A stretch of 64,000 nucleotides of DNA from Syngnathus acus (taxonomy: Eukaryota; Chordata; Actinopteri; Syngnathiformes; Syngnathidae), in the NCBI RefSeq assembly GCF_901709675.1, contig NC_051095.1, positions 10,989,956 through 11,053,955 of the forward strand, given 5' to 3'. The position numbers were made by a program, and so were the translations under genes. A model generated the notes under the pieces. The model was not told the origin of the DNA, ran no database searches, and was given only the letters and a program-made list of their open reading frames with translations. This document shows, piece after piece, positions 11,915 to 25,290 of this stretch (position 1 is the stretch's first letter; each line of letters opens with the position of its first letter).

Positions 11915-14443
11915 AAAAAACCTTTTTGACTTGACTTGCCCTATAACAGCATTTTGGCTTTTCCAGCAGAGCAGCCAGCAAGTTTGAATCTAACTCTTAA
12001 GTGTTACTCGTGCGTGGGACAACTGTAGCTGAGTCATTAAGCTTGTCGGCTGCCACAGTGAGGAGCCAAGTTGTAGTCTAGTTAGAACTTCCATGGTGGA
12101 GACTCCCAAAACTGTCTTGTCCCTATTTCTCTTCAGACATGAACTATAATAAGTATTTGTCATGGAAAACCAAAGCAATGTAAGGACATGCATAAGCTTT
12201 ATACTCTGGTTCACTTTTGCAAAATGCTGTGCAACCTCTGAGAGGATGTTCAAGTGTGATTCGAGTTTATGTTGGAAAACTTCACATCTTATCTTGCTTT
12301 TTGCTTACCACAGCTACACCCGTAGAAAATGATGCTTATTGTAATCTCACCCTAGTCGTTGCTATTGTAAGGTGCTTGCAGTAGCACTGAGACTGGCTCT
12401 CATCCAAAAAACAGAATCTTTGTTCTGGTACTACAAAGTCCACTGTCAAGTTGAACCATTATTTTGCTGAATTTCATTTCAGGCTGGTTGATCCAATGCC
12501 CCTTTCTAGCTACACTTATCAGATTTATTATGCATAAATGATTTGACTTTATGGGTTATGCTAACGCTGAAATAAAGGCAAAAAGAACCAGAAATAAACA
12601 TGAGTTTATCTATTTCAATTGGAGTCGTTAACATTGACCAGCAGTCTTTTAAGCATTCACATCAAGTCGTAAATCAGATTGCATTAATAATGCAAACAAA
12701 TCTGCGGCTTTCACTTCAACTATCCATGCATCACGAAACAATGATAATGTAAAACAAATGCGGACTGCACTTCTTAAGAATTGAACTTATCTAGACACTA
12801 TACACTTATTGTACAAATATATAAAAATAGTCTACCGAATGACCGAAATGAATCCTTTTTTTAATTTTCAGGTTTAGGGATTGTGATGTCAATTTGACAA
12901 ACCTGCTCAACCAATGAGTGACCTTCAGTGCATCAAACGTGAGTAGTGCTAGCGAAGCTGAGTAGGTGGAAAAAGGTCAAAAGAGGCACAAAAAATGTCT
13001 GCCAGAGGGCGTGTCGCTGTTGGTTTGCCGCTGTGAGCCAACCGGGTCGTCAGGCCTTGCTTTGGACAAAGTATTGGACAAACACAAACAAACGAGGCGA
13101 CGACCACTGTGACTCAGTGTTCTAATGAAGCAGCATATTGACTTGCTTGCTTTCTCTTTTTCCCTCCCTGCCTCCATGTCTGTCTCTCTCTCTCTCTTTC
13201 ACACACACACACACACATACACACATTCCTCTCTGCTTGCTTGCTCCCTCTGTCTGCTGCGTTTGTATGGATCCCAGCTGCCACTCGGAATACCAATTAC
13301 ACAGGCCTGGGAGTGGGGGGAAGGAGAAGGGATGGGAGGAAATGAACAAGGGAGGAAGAGGTAGATATTTTTTTCGGTTAGGTGGTCTTGTCCTCACTTG
13401 GTGCCACGAGGAAAAGTGAAGAAGAAAAAAGAGCGTGAGTGTGTGGCTCCTTACCCCATGGAGGCAAATCAAAAAGTGTCTCCATGTGAGACATCTAACA
13501 ATTCCTGATGCGGTGACACTTTTACAGCTGCCACGTGAAGAGGGAATATCAAAGGGGACCTTTCTGTGGTCCGCACGGGGGGGGGTGTCAAGTCTCTCGC
13601 AGGTGACATTCTCCATGAGGTTCTCTGCGAAGGTTCGCAGTTCCGAGAATAGCGTGTTTAATAATGGCATATGGACGGCGGTGGCGGCGGCGGCGGCGAG
13701 GCCTACTGACACTTCTCTTGCTAAGCGCCACAATGACAAGTGTAATGAGCATGCGTACATCCTGCACGATCACACTAATTTGAGAAATTTCCAGCACAAA
13801 GACATAATTAGACAGGCTAATTAGTCTAAGGCTTTGTTGCGTGGAGCAGTTCGACTCATCCACCTACCTGCCGATGACTAAAATAGGATACCGCCGTCAA
13901 GTCCCTCAGTTAGCGAGATATTTGTTTGGGAGCTCAGGCAAGCGAGAACATACAATAACATCATCGGTCCCGAAGCACGAAGCCGCTGCACTTTAGCATT
14001 GCAACCAGAATTTCACTGTCTAAAAGGTCTGGGTCCTCCTCTTTTTTTTTTTTTATGAGCGACACCGACTCGGAACAACGTGATCCGCACATGCGGCTAA
14101 GACACATTAACAAATGACACAGAGGTACTCCAAGGTGGCACGGACACTCAGAAACACAGGGTTCTGGTTGAGATGTTCAAAGTGAGCTCAAGTGGTGGGC
14201 TTCTAATGAAGAATATGAGGAGAGCACTTGGAGAGAGTGGGAGAGGCGAGGGAGGTAGGAAGGTAATTGATTTGTGATGGGAAGTCTCAGGAGGGCACAG
14301 CGACTCATCTCGGCGGATACGGAAAGCCCATCTGCCTTCACAGAAGAATGGAATTAATTCTGAGCCCGCTTTAAATACATTTTACCACACAACTTAAGAT
14401 CCACATTTGTTTAAGTATGCAGAGATGAGTCCAAGGACCCTTT
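11915..14443. other. Non-coding region with microsatellite and CNE-like block
   Basis: The 212-codon minus-strand frame at 13122-13760 runs through a TC/AC microsatellite and a GGC-repeat and is rejected as coding. The segment 13430-13830 is non-repetitive except for a CGG/GGC tract (13678-13700) and ends in an AT-rich block with repeated 'aatta' cores. It is a candidate conserved regulatory element, unproven. Confidence 0.4.
13181..13224 (+). repeat. Compound (TC)n-(AC)n microsatellite
   Basis: A run of TC dinucleotides (13181-13198) is followed directly by about 8 AC units, interrupted once. It lies in non-coding DNA. Confidence 0.9.
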
Positions 14444-15217
14444 TGTTGGAATAATTGTTTTTGCAGAAGCGCTGGTGGGCCTGAACCGGAGGCCTCATAT
14501 GTTCGCTCAAGCAAACATATCTGTCTAGCTCTGGGGAGTTCTTAGACTCCCTTCCTTTTCTTATCTGTGAGAGGCCCTTACTAGTTATGAACAGAACACC
14601 TTTGTTCTTTGTTTAGTTCAAGAGAAGTTCTTTCTCTTTTATACCTTATAGTTTCTATTCATAAATTGTTGTTGACCGGGACCGTTTTTAAGTTATCCCA
14701 TATTTACTCAATGTTTGTTTAAGTAGACTTCATACAAGTTATCTCACTTCAACTTAACGTTTGTTGGAGTGTACGCACAAGAGGTATCTGATTATTTACT
14801 CATTATTATTATTGTGTGATACTTAGCAAGAAAGTCGAGAGCGTTGTTTTACAGGGACACGGCACCCAGCACGTTTAAAGATCGCAGCCTAGGACGAGAC
14901 TGCCAACCAACTAAGGACAGACTCTGCATTGCTGGGGTCACGAATCGGCCAAGGCCTCGCACCACACAACATCTTTTTAGTTAGCTAATCAGTGTTGCTA
15001 CAGCCACAATCTCCCCTCCCCTTTAGTGTAGCAACGCCTCTTGTAACCAGGGCAACCCAAAATAAAAAGAGGAGATAGCGGAAGAGGAGTCCAGAATTGG
15101 TGGAGGACTGTAACTGGGCATTCTACGTAATTCTCCTTGCGAGCAAAAGGAATACTGGTTGTCTTCTCCTCTTCTTTCAGTGTATAAAATAATGTCTTAT
15201 GGTACTTAGACCTGACA
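14444..15217 (+). mobile_element. Solo LTR of a retrovirus-like or Gypsy/BEL-type element
   Basis: The 774-bp unit begins TGTTGG and ends CTGACA, the canonical TG...CA LTR boundaries. It is flanked by an exact 5-bp direct repeat CCTTT at 14439-14443 and 15218-15222, as left by integrase-type insertion. Inside, 'aaaataaaaagagg' near 15058 could serve as a TATA-like signal, and 'tataaaataatgtc' near 15183 sits where a polyadenylation signal is expected. No internal gag, pol or env sequence and no second LTR follow, so this is most simply a solo LTR left by recombination between two LTRs. A 5-bp duplication fits Gypsy, BEL or some ERV groups; I cannot choose. Orientation rests on the order of the putative TATA and poly(A) signals. 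Confidence 0.75.
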
Positions 15218-15222
15218 CCTTT

Positions 15223-17529
15223 TTACCCTTTCGCTCTCTCTCTCTCAGAAAACAGATTGTAGGCAAAAGTATGAAGACTCCCAGAGGAAGTACAGTAATA
15301 GTGCAATCGTGGGAATTAGTGAATGAGTGTGTGTGAAGTCAGCAATCAATCAAATCAATCAACCAATCAATCAGTAACTCAATCATTGACATAAGGTATG
15401 CCCGTGTAAATAATTTGCCACACATTAATAGCGGCCATGATTGAATGCCTTTATAAATGACATGTGGGCAATTGGGGACAGTTTTGGCCAAAAACCTAGA
15501 GATAATACCGTAAACACCCACTCATTAGTGTCTCATTACTCACCAATGTAGTGTATGTTCGCTATCTATTACGCAATATGATATCATTGTTGGAAAACGT
15601 CCAATAAGATGAGCTCACTCGATCCCACATACATTGGACAATGTGCCTGCCCATGCTTGTCAGATGATTTTGTTTAAGAGTAATATTGCCTGCCTGTGTA
15701 GTAGTTAGTGTTTGTTAAGGCTAATTCCGTATCGGGTCGTAGAACCCCTGGGGACTGCAGCAATTCTGGAATCAGCAGAAGAGGACACTCCTCTCAGCAA
15801 AGGCTGGCCCGAGACTGCACAACGGTACCTTAGCCCGCCTCTCCAGAGGCCTCATCACCGGAGCTGAAACACTGCGACGGTATGCATCTTTGAGATCGGG
15901 TTTAAAACCTATTAGCTCATATGGCTGCAGAAAGTAAACAAGCCCCGCCCCAAAAACAGATTTTCCCTCGGCGGGATTACTTACATAAATAAACCATAAG
16001 CAAATCCCAAATAAAGAGCACCTTTGGGGGAAACAGGTGAGATGGAAACACGTCGTATCTACACCTCTGAGACAGAAGCGGTTTATACAAAGCAGCATTT
16101 GAATATAAAAAGGAAAATAGCTCATGTTGCGATGCAGCCAAAGTATTTAGTCAAGCATAACAGAAACATTGTCCTGAAGCGGTGATTGGAAGTGCAACAA
16201 AGATGCACCCGCTGAAAAGGATGCTCTTGCTATTTGGAAAAACGCGCAATCTGAGGACATATCAGTCGTTTCTTTTGACTTTCTTATTCTGAATGGCTCT
16301 TATCAATTTGGTCAATGCACCTCTAGTGGTAAGGCAAAGCATCACTGCTTCAGTACATTTTGTTTTTTTATTACAATATACTACGTTTAAATTGATTCAT
16401 GATTCATCGCAAAGACTTCATGCTAATAATCCAGAGCAAATATTTGAGTCGTTGCCAAGCCCTAAAAAATAAAGTTTGGTGGTAATTTTATCACTGAATC
16501 GGTTTTTTTTTTGGTTTTTTTGCTGTTATTTTATAAGAGATCTCTTTGTTAAAGGGTAAAAACAATTTAACGACAACAAAAATAAAAAAGGTTTCATGAT
16601 GAAATCTTCTGAACGGATTCATTCTGTAAACAAGGAGCTCAACAAAAGTCCTGAAATCGACATTTCCACTTTTGGTATTTTCAAAGAAGAAATTGCTTTG
16701 TTCCACCAGTTTCGTTTAGCCTTTAACGCGGCTAGAAAGAGCGATTTTCACCATTATCTGCTGTGTAATGGTCAATTAGGTGTCAAAAACAAATTACACT
16801 TTTCTTACCATCCATTTCATCTACTCAGAATAACTCGGGTGAAATGAGACAAAGAAAGGCTGTAGTCGAATATTTATCTGATCAGATGGGGAAAGTAAAA
16901 GCCGGCCATTTTGAACAACAAAAATTTACCATCAAAAATATCTCCGAAGCATCCACTCAGCTAAATCAGACACATTTTCCACAACATACTTCGATGCTGT
17001 GAGTCACCACGACTTGAATTAAACAGAGGCCTGAGTGTTATTTCGATTTTCAGCATACAAGTATACAAGGTATTAACAATGAATCTCAGAGGCTTTGTGT
17101 GACTAAATGATGAATTAGCTCTTTACATCAGCTGCAGCTACACCGAGGTGCTTATTTGACTCCCTCTGGAGAGCATTTCACTGGCTCAGCACTGATGTAT
17201 GTGGGCTGAATTGTGACAGTGGAGCTGAAGGATGACTTGGGGAAGTGACTTGGAAGAGCACTGACACATAGCGAGCTGAGAAACGTCTATTTGCTCATGG
17301 CGGAGCTTCCATACGTGGCCCGATGCTGCTGTCAGAGGCGAGCCCAAAATAAGTGAGGGGGAGGCGTCGTGGTCCCGCTTGTTTTCTGACGCTACAATTA
17401 GACACTTTAGGTCGACATATAGTACAAAAACCGAATGCCAACACAAGCTTGGTTGGTTTAATTAACTTTACAGCAGTGAGTAGGATTTTAAATTTCCTCT
17501 GAGCATTGAAGAGGGGCCCAGGAAAAAAC
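15223..17529. other. Non-coding intergenic DNA, no gene seen
   Basis: A degenerate (ATCA)n tract lies at 15344-15376. No coding exon, RNA gene or clear element is supportable. 'cctctagtgg' at 16321-16330 is a weak CTCF-like core. Confidence 0.5.
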
Positions 17530-17631
17530 ACATTTTGTTTGCATCCCTCCAATAATAGACGATTCGATACAAAATATACGACATTTTGTTTGCATCTTTT
17601 CAATAAAAGACGATTCGATGCGAACTGTATC
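17530..17631 (+). repeat. Tandem duplication, two 51-bp units
   Basis: Unit 1 (17530-17580) and unit 2 (17581-17631) share 'acattttgtttgcatc' and 'gacgattcgat' at the same offsets, with scattered mismatches. The following 100 bp continue with 'cgattcgatat'-type motifs, reminiscent of the ends of fish hAT elements. This may be the remnant of such an element. Confidence 0.7.
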
Positions 17632-20600
17632 GAGAGGCATGGGGTGCGATACGATTCAAAGACGGTTCGCGTGGAATGATTTCATTAGGTTTGATTTAGG
17701 ATTCGATTCGATATAGTAGCTCAATTCGAGAGGTTATGTTGGGTTTTTTGTCATTTCACAATTTGAAGTATGAATTAACGTGTCAACACTGTAAATGTGA
17801 AAGGGATGATAGACAAAAATAATCGGAATACAGTATACACATCTACTGTGACAAATTAATACAGACTAAATTCAACACACCTTTTTTATACCTCTTATTG
17901 CACCACTGCACCTAAAAGTACATTTGAAAACAGAAGTGGGACATTCATCACGAGTAAATCCTAACTGTAACGAACTGCGGCAAGTCCAAGCAGGCAGGCA
18001 AACAAACAAACACGCAGCTGTATATCCTGGATGTCACTGCGCAGTGTGCTCACATCAGACTCTTCATCCCGAACGCATGTGGAATGAGAAGTCCTAATTA
18101 TTATTTCCATTGTGCCACGCTCCTCTGACAAGGACCACTTGCTGGGAATGATTATAATTATTAGCCTTAGTAGAATAGTTGTCACGCTGTTGTGCCATCA
18201 GCAGCAACATCCAACAGATCGGGTCAAATCCATCTTGAAAAAATTCACACATGCCATTCAGTTTGGTGTTAAGATATTCTGGGATGTTTCTCATTTAACT
18301 TGCATTATGTCTTGCCTCTGGCCTGGTATGAGAAACGCAATGCGAAGCGTTACTGGACGTTTTTGACGGGTGGGCTTTTGCCACGCTTTTTTCTCTGAGA
18401 TGGATGACGATAAAAAACCTTTTCACATCAATTATCCTGAATGTTTGTTTTGGGCACAAGTGGCGCTGCAGACTTTCCTAAATGAAAACAGCAGCACTGC
18501 TAAACGGATTACAGCAAATCTTTGACTGAATGCTGCATCGCAATAAATATTAATAAAGGTTCATCCGGCGTATGATCCGGTCGGCTTTTTTTTTTTTGCA
18601 TGCAGATTCACAACATTGTTTGGAGAAGCAAACGAGGCTGTCTTGAAATGCGGGTAATTACGTACAGCGGATTCTTTTCTGAGGCCTTGTTAAGTGGTGA
18701 ACAGACAAAACAACATTTAGAAAAAATAAAAAGAAGAGAAAGTGCAAAGGAGCTTCTCTCCCCATTAGAAACACTAGCGTCTATCTCACCACGGTTTGTT
18801 TGTTCCCGATGCACCCCAACCCCCCCCCCCGTACACCCACCCACCCACCAGCCTTTATTTCTATTCCTCATGTCTCTGTACTCTCTCGGTCCATCCTTTC
18901 CTCTCATCTTCCCACCATCCCGCCATTCCTCTGCAGCTCCTATTTATTCCTCTCTCCTGGTGCGTGCTACTCTGATTCGTCATCATCAAGCCCCTCGCCC
19001 TCCTCCCTCCCTTTCCAGCCGCCAAATTAAAGATAAGGCTAATGAAGATGGCTTATTATTCCGCTATCCCCACAGTATACATGTCCAGCATATAACATCT
19101 CCGGCTTCGACAGGAGGAATTTAAAAAAAAATATATAAAATTTAAAAAAAAAAAAAAAAAAGCTGAAATTAGACAAGGGCCAATGAATCTATTAGTGTTA
19201 TTATATGAGGAAAAAAACAAGGTTGTTATTGCCACTGTGCGCGCCATTACAAAGAGAACAATACAAGGGAGCATACTGCGAAAGCAATTAAAATCCAGCC
19301 TCGTCACATAGCTTCCTCCCTCCCGAGTCATGTTGTGAATATGATGCTTTCACACCATTCATGTGAGTGCACCTGTGTCCGCCACATTAAAGCCTCCGCC
19401 GCTGCAGGCTCCCTCTCAAATTTCTCAGGATCACATCTCACGGTCTGCTTCGAGAATCCCGGGAGTTGACATGTTAGGGGGGGGCGGGCAACGTTGGGTG
19501 TGCAGGGGGCGGGGCTTCACATTATCTATCCATCCGCAATATGAGGGTCTGATGTGGAAGCAGAAAACGAGGTATGAACGTCAAGCCTGCGTACACGTGG
19601 TCCCAGTGGCCACCAGCCCACATAGTGAGCTCAAGTAGGCAATGCGGAAAGTGCTTTAATAGAGTCCGCATTAATTGGGCCTTTGTGCGTGAATGGCAGA
19701 AATCTGAATGCATTACTTGGTCTAACCATGCACAACTAATTCATCAACAAAAAGATGACACGCAGCTTTCTGCACGCCTTTTTCTTTAACATCGTATCCA
19801 AGGGCCTCTGTGTAGGGGAGCGAGAGGGCCACCTCGGTGTGTGCGTGATTTGTCACACTCTAAACCTTCATCTCCACAATATGTCTCATTAACTCTGTTT
19901 ATCCGTTTCTCCGCTGTTATGTTGGTGCACCATAACTTTCCTAATGGGTTTAATAAAGTATGGCACATAAAACAAATAATTACATAGACTAGGGATGGCA
20001 AATTCATCAAAATGTTTTTGTGATTTAAACTTTTGCGGCTTGAAATCGGAGTACTGTAAGACAATTAATAAAGTAAGCGATTTATGCAAATTCCTGCATT
20101 GTGAATGTGCTCTGAACTCACCGTGTTGCTTGTGACATATTTGGGATGGGTGTCGATTCAGATTTTCAAAATCAATAAAAATAGCAAAGTTCCATTGCGA
20201 TTATTAAATGTGAATTTTGGGAGTTGAATAAGCACAAAGTTTTGAAATGAATAAATAATGGTTATCCATCTCGATCTGTGTATCGACCCATGTATCTTCT
20301 TTGTCTAGGAATCTATTGGCAGTTTGTATTGATTTGCGTATCTCTGTGTCTAACTGCATATGAGCTGTATTGACCAATGTCAAATGTAAAATGACAGTGT
20401 TTTTACATGTGACAATCTATGTATACATCTTGTGTTGTTTGATACAAGAAAAAAAAAAAAAATATCCCAATATAGGCCATTTTATGTCTCGATAAATGAT
20501 ATATATTCCTTTGAAGGATTAATTAATTTAAAAAATGGAATGGCGCTTTTCTAATGGTTTTGCCATTGATTAATAAAACACATATTTTACATAGAGAACC

Positions 20601-21260
20601 CAACTAACCAAATAAGGCCAACACAATAAAATCCAGTCTATTTCCAGTGGCCAAATAAATACCATTCAAAATAGCTGGTTGTGCAATCACTTTCCAAGGA
20701 ACAAAATAAAAAGCATAAAATGAATATAAAGATAGTAACATAAAGTGCTACTATTTAACTATTTAAATAGCTCATAAATGAACTGTTTTAAGAGTTTAGG
20801 AGTTTTGGGAACACAGAAACTATCGCTTCTGTCTGTCTGTCTGTCTGCCTGCCTATCTATCAGAAGATTTAAATTGTCTGAATTGAACTTTTAATAATGT
20901 CCTGAACAAGGTCCACAAACAAACTGGATTTGCAATGTAACAGCAGCAACATGTAGGGCTAAATTAATCAATTGGACATACCCAAGTCACATCTAACTAA
21001 CTCTGTGAACACACTAACAAGAAAATCAAATCGTCACAAAAGCTCAGAGAAGTTGCTGCTGTTAAACCGATGCGCAGCAGTGAACTTAACTGCCTTTTGA
21101 ACCTAAGATGGATGAGTCCGTCAGTAAAACGAATCACTTTGCCATGTTTATAATGTGTAATGCCTCACGCATCCTACTTGGTCTTTCAACAATGCAAAAA
21201 AACAAGACACAGAAATTTCAGGAGTAAATCCAGCTTGTACACAGAAAAAAAAATGGATGT
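17632..21260. other. Non-coding intergenic DNA with short repeats
   Basis: No supportable gene. A C-rich tract at 18815-18850 creates spurious proline-rich frames. A (CTGT)n tract lies at 20829-20848. The block 18960-19115 is non-repetitive and looks like a candidate conserved element. The stretch 20140-20530 is AT-rich. Confidence 0.45.
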
Positions 21261-21410
21261 ATGGTAAGTAAACACGTCTGCCTCACAGTTTTGCCATTCA
21301 GGTGTAAATCTCAGCTCGCCCATGCTCCCTTTGGATTGTTCCAGACAGGACAGAACTGATTTTGCGTCCAATGTCCCTCTCCCATCAACCGCTAAGCTGA
21401 CGTAGGCTAC
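21261..21410 (+). repeat. tRNA-SINE-like dispersed fish repeat, copy 3 (degenerate)
   Basis: It has 'gtaagtaaacacgtctgcctcacagtt' followed by 'aggtgtaaatctcagctcgcccatgctcc', the head of the same family seen at 7384 and 61797. The middle 'gggtaccaccagtt' core is missing or deleted and the tail is poor. Confidence 0.5.
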
Positions 21411-24400
21411 ACTGCTCGCACAACTTGTCTATGCGACAGATATGCAAAACAGTTTGCGACGCAGTTTATTTTAAGCATTAACTACCTTGTCACAAAATTG
21501 TGTAAAAAATGTAGCATAATCAGCTGAATCGGTTCAACTTTTTATATTTTATGAAATAATAGAATGTACACGTGGACGTACTGGCGGAGTTCGAGAGGGG
21601 TCGGGGGGGGCACTGCCCCCCTCCCCACCAGGTGCCAGGCCAGACAATTTACTTTTAGGTATTTTCTGATTATTCCAGGAATTTATTTTCCACATTTTCA
21701 CGCCAAGGAAAAAGAATAGCTCTGCCAGTGTGTGGACTGCAGCTTTGGAGCGCAGAACTTAGCAAGATACTGTAGATAAACAAATAATACTGAAGTTTCC
21801 TTTTTTTCTTAATTGCAGCCTTTAGAAAATTGCATTCTACTTCTGTACATAGCGACATCGAATGAATTTGATAAATTGCTCATTCCGCAATAGTGCCCCA
21901 TTTTGGTTTTTAATTCATTACACTGTCCCACTTTTATGCACACGTATTTTCCGATGAAAACGAAAATTGTTTGCGCAGCGATAAACATATGTTTTGGGGT
22001 CCGCCACTAGCAAGAGGATATTTCCTGAACCGGGAAGGGGAGTGGGGTGGAGCTGACAGCGAAAAAGAGCTCAACAGCGCCTCAGTCCCCTGAGGACACG
22101 CTGCAGCTCTCTGTGTGCTCGCGGCTATGAAAAGCAATCAGGGCCCGGCCCGCTCCCCTGCTCTTACCTCTGCCTTTAATTACAGAAAGCCCGCATCGCA
22201 GAGAAAGACTAGAGCTGCTGGGCCTCAGCGTGGCGTGTCACAACCCAGACGCAGCGGGACTCTGCATACATTGTTACTGACCGAACCCCCCCTAATGGGA
22301 TCATCATCAAGGTGCTTTCTAGAGCAGAGATACCAGATCAGGAAAGAAACCATTCTAGACATAAAGCTCAGTGGGACGCCTTAGAGGCTGGTTTGTCATT
22401 CATACCATGTCCTTTCTAAGCAACATCTTAGTCCTTGATTCTGATTTATGGTGATAAGGATGTGTGCGAGGTGTAAAATATCAATAAGAGGCATGATCGT
22501 CACGTGAGGAGAATGGCTGGCGGCGTTGATGAGCTTTAGTTGCTTCTCTATGGACTGACTAGTGCTAGCAGAAGCTTGTGCATTCGCCCAAGGCCAGAAA
22601 GCAGGAGGAGCCGCCGAGCAGTGCACACACATCAGCCCCGGGAAGATAAGAGAGAGACTATGTACACAAGCTGCCGCTTTTATGGCTGCAACATAAAGCT
22701 CGAGCTGCATTTTAAAACACATTTCGGGCAAAGCTGCTGGCAGAAAGATGGGGCTGAATTGTGTTACTGGGCTAAATTTCTCACACCCATTTACATTTAA
22801 GGAAATTACATGACACAACCATGGCGAGATTTATGCACCATCTAACTAAAGTTGTATTGTATTGGAAGGATGGGTTAGTTATTCTGACCTTCCACAAGCT
22901 GAAGCTGGTCCACATTTTGGACAATTTGTGTCCTGAAGTCATTTTAGTCCATTTTAGTAACCATCAATGGGATGACTTAAAACACGGGTTCAAATTGCAA
23001 TTAGGGCAAACGTCCCACCCATGGATAATGGAAGGGCGTCCAATGTGGACTGGGCAAAACATATTACGTGAGTTATTTGCGTTGGTGAACACTGACTGGG
23101 GAAAGTTGCTTCTTCTTTGAACATTGTGATAAACGGGTATTATTTTGAACCACAGCTACGTATACTGATAATCACCGCACCAATTTTTTTGGTAGCTTTA
23201 ACGCATCAATATAGGTCGTTTTTTACGCCTTCATTGTAAAAACCACAATGTGCATTTTATCAGCATAAATTTGAATACTGACGTTTTTCTTTGTTGTGAC
23301 ATCCAGAAAGTCCATTTTCACAACAGCAAAACAAGTGCCGAACTGAAAATGCTGTTAAACATGAAATGTTGCTATTTTACCCAATTTGGGTTAGTTTGAC
23401 CCAGCAGTTTTAACAACAGTGCATTTACTGCCATTGTTTCACTCACTACTGAGGCCAAACCTTCTTCCTGTTTACATTTGTGCCGCCAATAAGGAAAGAG
23501 AACACGTGGATTGTTGTGACGCATTTCGGTTCAGCTAGTTTCCACTCCGAGGATCGTCAAACAAGACCAGGCCGAGGAGCGCCCGCAACGATCCCCCCCT
23601 GCAAGCACACGTCACATAGCCCGGGGCCCAATAGCGCACACGGTGCCGTCACACATGATAATGACACCCACATCAATGTGTCAACTCAATTTAACCCTCT
23701 TATAGGCTCTCTTTGACTCAATCAATGCATGGCCTTCCATCTGGTTTTCACTGCTGTCTTCACATTAGGGGAGAAGGACCCGCAAAGGGCAACTGATAAG
23801 CATTTCACGACCAGCGCCTCACTCAAAAGGATTTAAATGGCCGTAAAACTTAAAAGCAGGAGGGCGTTCCCAGTACCTGTCACAAGCACAATGTCAACAC
23901 TTTGTCTCTTTAATAAGCCAAGCATCTTATAAAGCAACACCACGACCGTGCTCGGGACACCGGGGTAAACATGCTTTCTCTAAAGCTAGTCATCTGAAGC
24001 TAGTGGGGTGACAGTGAAGGCATTCACACAGTGCACCTGTATACTTCACTGCCACCATGTGTGTCTGTGCATGTGTGGGGGCGGGGGGGGGGGGGGGGGG
24101 GTCACCTAAAAGAAGAAAAATTGCAATGAGGATTTATGTTTGGAGAGAGGGAGGGAGGGGCTTCCTGGGAAGGTGCGTTAACCCATATTGGGGGTTCAAT
24201 ATCTCATTCATGAATCATTCATTACTGGGGACTATTTGTGTCTTGTTCGTTTAGGGAGTATATAGGGAAGGGGGGGGGGGGGGGGGGGGGTGCATATTTA
24301 AATGACGGCTCGCCCTAAATACACAACAGTAGGATTCCAAAAGACGTGCATTATTTTTTTCTCTTAAACATAACATAAATTAGCCAGTATGCAATGTGAG

Positions 24401-24619
24401 TGGGTATTTTTCTTTCTTTTTTTTTTTTTTTTTTCAAGAAAGCTGCAATGGGTGGATGAACGTGAGCACGCTATACGACAGCTGTCCCAAGGAGGCTGCT
24501 ACTACACCGCATGCTCCCTTGGAATAAAATAAAATGTCTGATGGGGGGGGCGCGAAAGCATGGATGGCCTTTAAATCGGTGCATAAATCAAGCACCCCAA
24601 TTCAACAACACATAACGCT
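21411..24619. other. Non-coding region with G homopolymers
   Basis: No coding exon is supportable. Two very long guanine runs lie at about 24077-24101 and 24270-24290. A T-rich run lies at 24412-24434. The segments 22060-22330 and 22390-22760 are non-repetitive and of balanced composition, hence candidate conserved elements. Confidence 0.45.
24077..24101 (+). repeat. Long poly(G) tract
   Basis: An almost uninterrupted guanine run with a single C near its start. A second pure run of about 20 guanines lies 170 bp downstream (24270-24290). Both could form G-quadruplexes and are likely length-polymorphic or error-prone in assembly. Confidence 0.85.
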
Positions 24620-25290
24620 CACGTTAATAGCGATGGTAATGATAAAAGAACGTTTGACTGCCTACCTCCAGAGCGTCTGCACCACAAAAAACTGCGTCTT
24701 TCTCCGCGCGTCGCAATCGGATCCTCCGCAAGAGCTTCGGGCGGAATGTGAGAAGGTGCGTCTTCTTTCCTCCCAAATGCAAACACGTCCCCCCTGCATG
24801 TCCCCCACCCACCAGCCCCGGCCAGCCAGCCTGCTTTGCTTGCTCCACCAGCCAGCAGCAGCTACACCAGAATCAGAACCAGCGGCAGGAGCAGCAGCCC
24901 AGGCCTCCTCTTAGCAGGTGGACGCGCCTCTCAGTGATGGAGACACGGCAACTCTCCTCTGCTGCGCCGCTCCATGTTACGCCGCGATTCGTATTCCAGG
25001 AAGAGGCGCTCACAAGGCGGCCCGGCGCGTCCCAGCTCCTGCCCGCCTCCTTTTCGACAACCTAGGAGTAGCTTGATGTTGCCATTGTCACGGTTCTTTT
25101 TCTCCCCCTCTCCTAATTCTTTTTTTTTTTTTGCAGCTGGACCTCTCCCCCTCCTTGCAGTCTGCTCACCCCTCCTCTTCCTCTTCGAGCCTTCTGGATC
25201 CGACCTATGAGCGCGCACAGGCGGCCGACGCAGGGCCACGTACCGCCCGACGGAGGCGCGGAACAAATCAGGTGTAGGCCACTCCGGATG
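24620..25290. promoter_or_regulatory. CpG-rich block, candidate promoter or first exon
   Basis: The segment is visibly richer in G+C and CpG than its surroundings, with blocks such as 'tccgcgcgtcgc' (24703), 'gcgccgctcc' (24963), 'gcggcccggcgcgtc' (25018) and 'cgcacaggcggccgacgc' (25215). CpG-rich islands in otherwise AT-rich vertebrate DNA usually mark transcription starts. The next gene expected leftwards by synteny is nexmif, transcribed on the minus strand with non-coding 5' exons, so this could be its promoter. Donor-like sites exist on both strands and I cannot choose a strand. Confidence 0.35.

Noticed and set aside
13122-13760. 212-codon minus-strand open frame
   Set aside because: It crosses a CGG tract and a TC/AC microsatellite, with no domain and no splice context.
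18600-19124. 174-codon plus-strand open frame
   Set aside because: Proline/serine-rich only because of a C-rich low-complexity tract; no domain and no exon borders.
24534-24914. 126-codon plus-strand frame in the CpG-rich block
   Set aside because: Low-complexity Pro/Ala/Gln composition with no domain; CpG-rich DNA gives long frames by chance.
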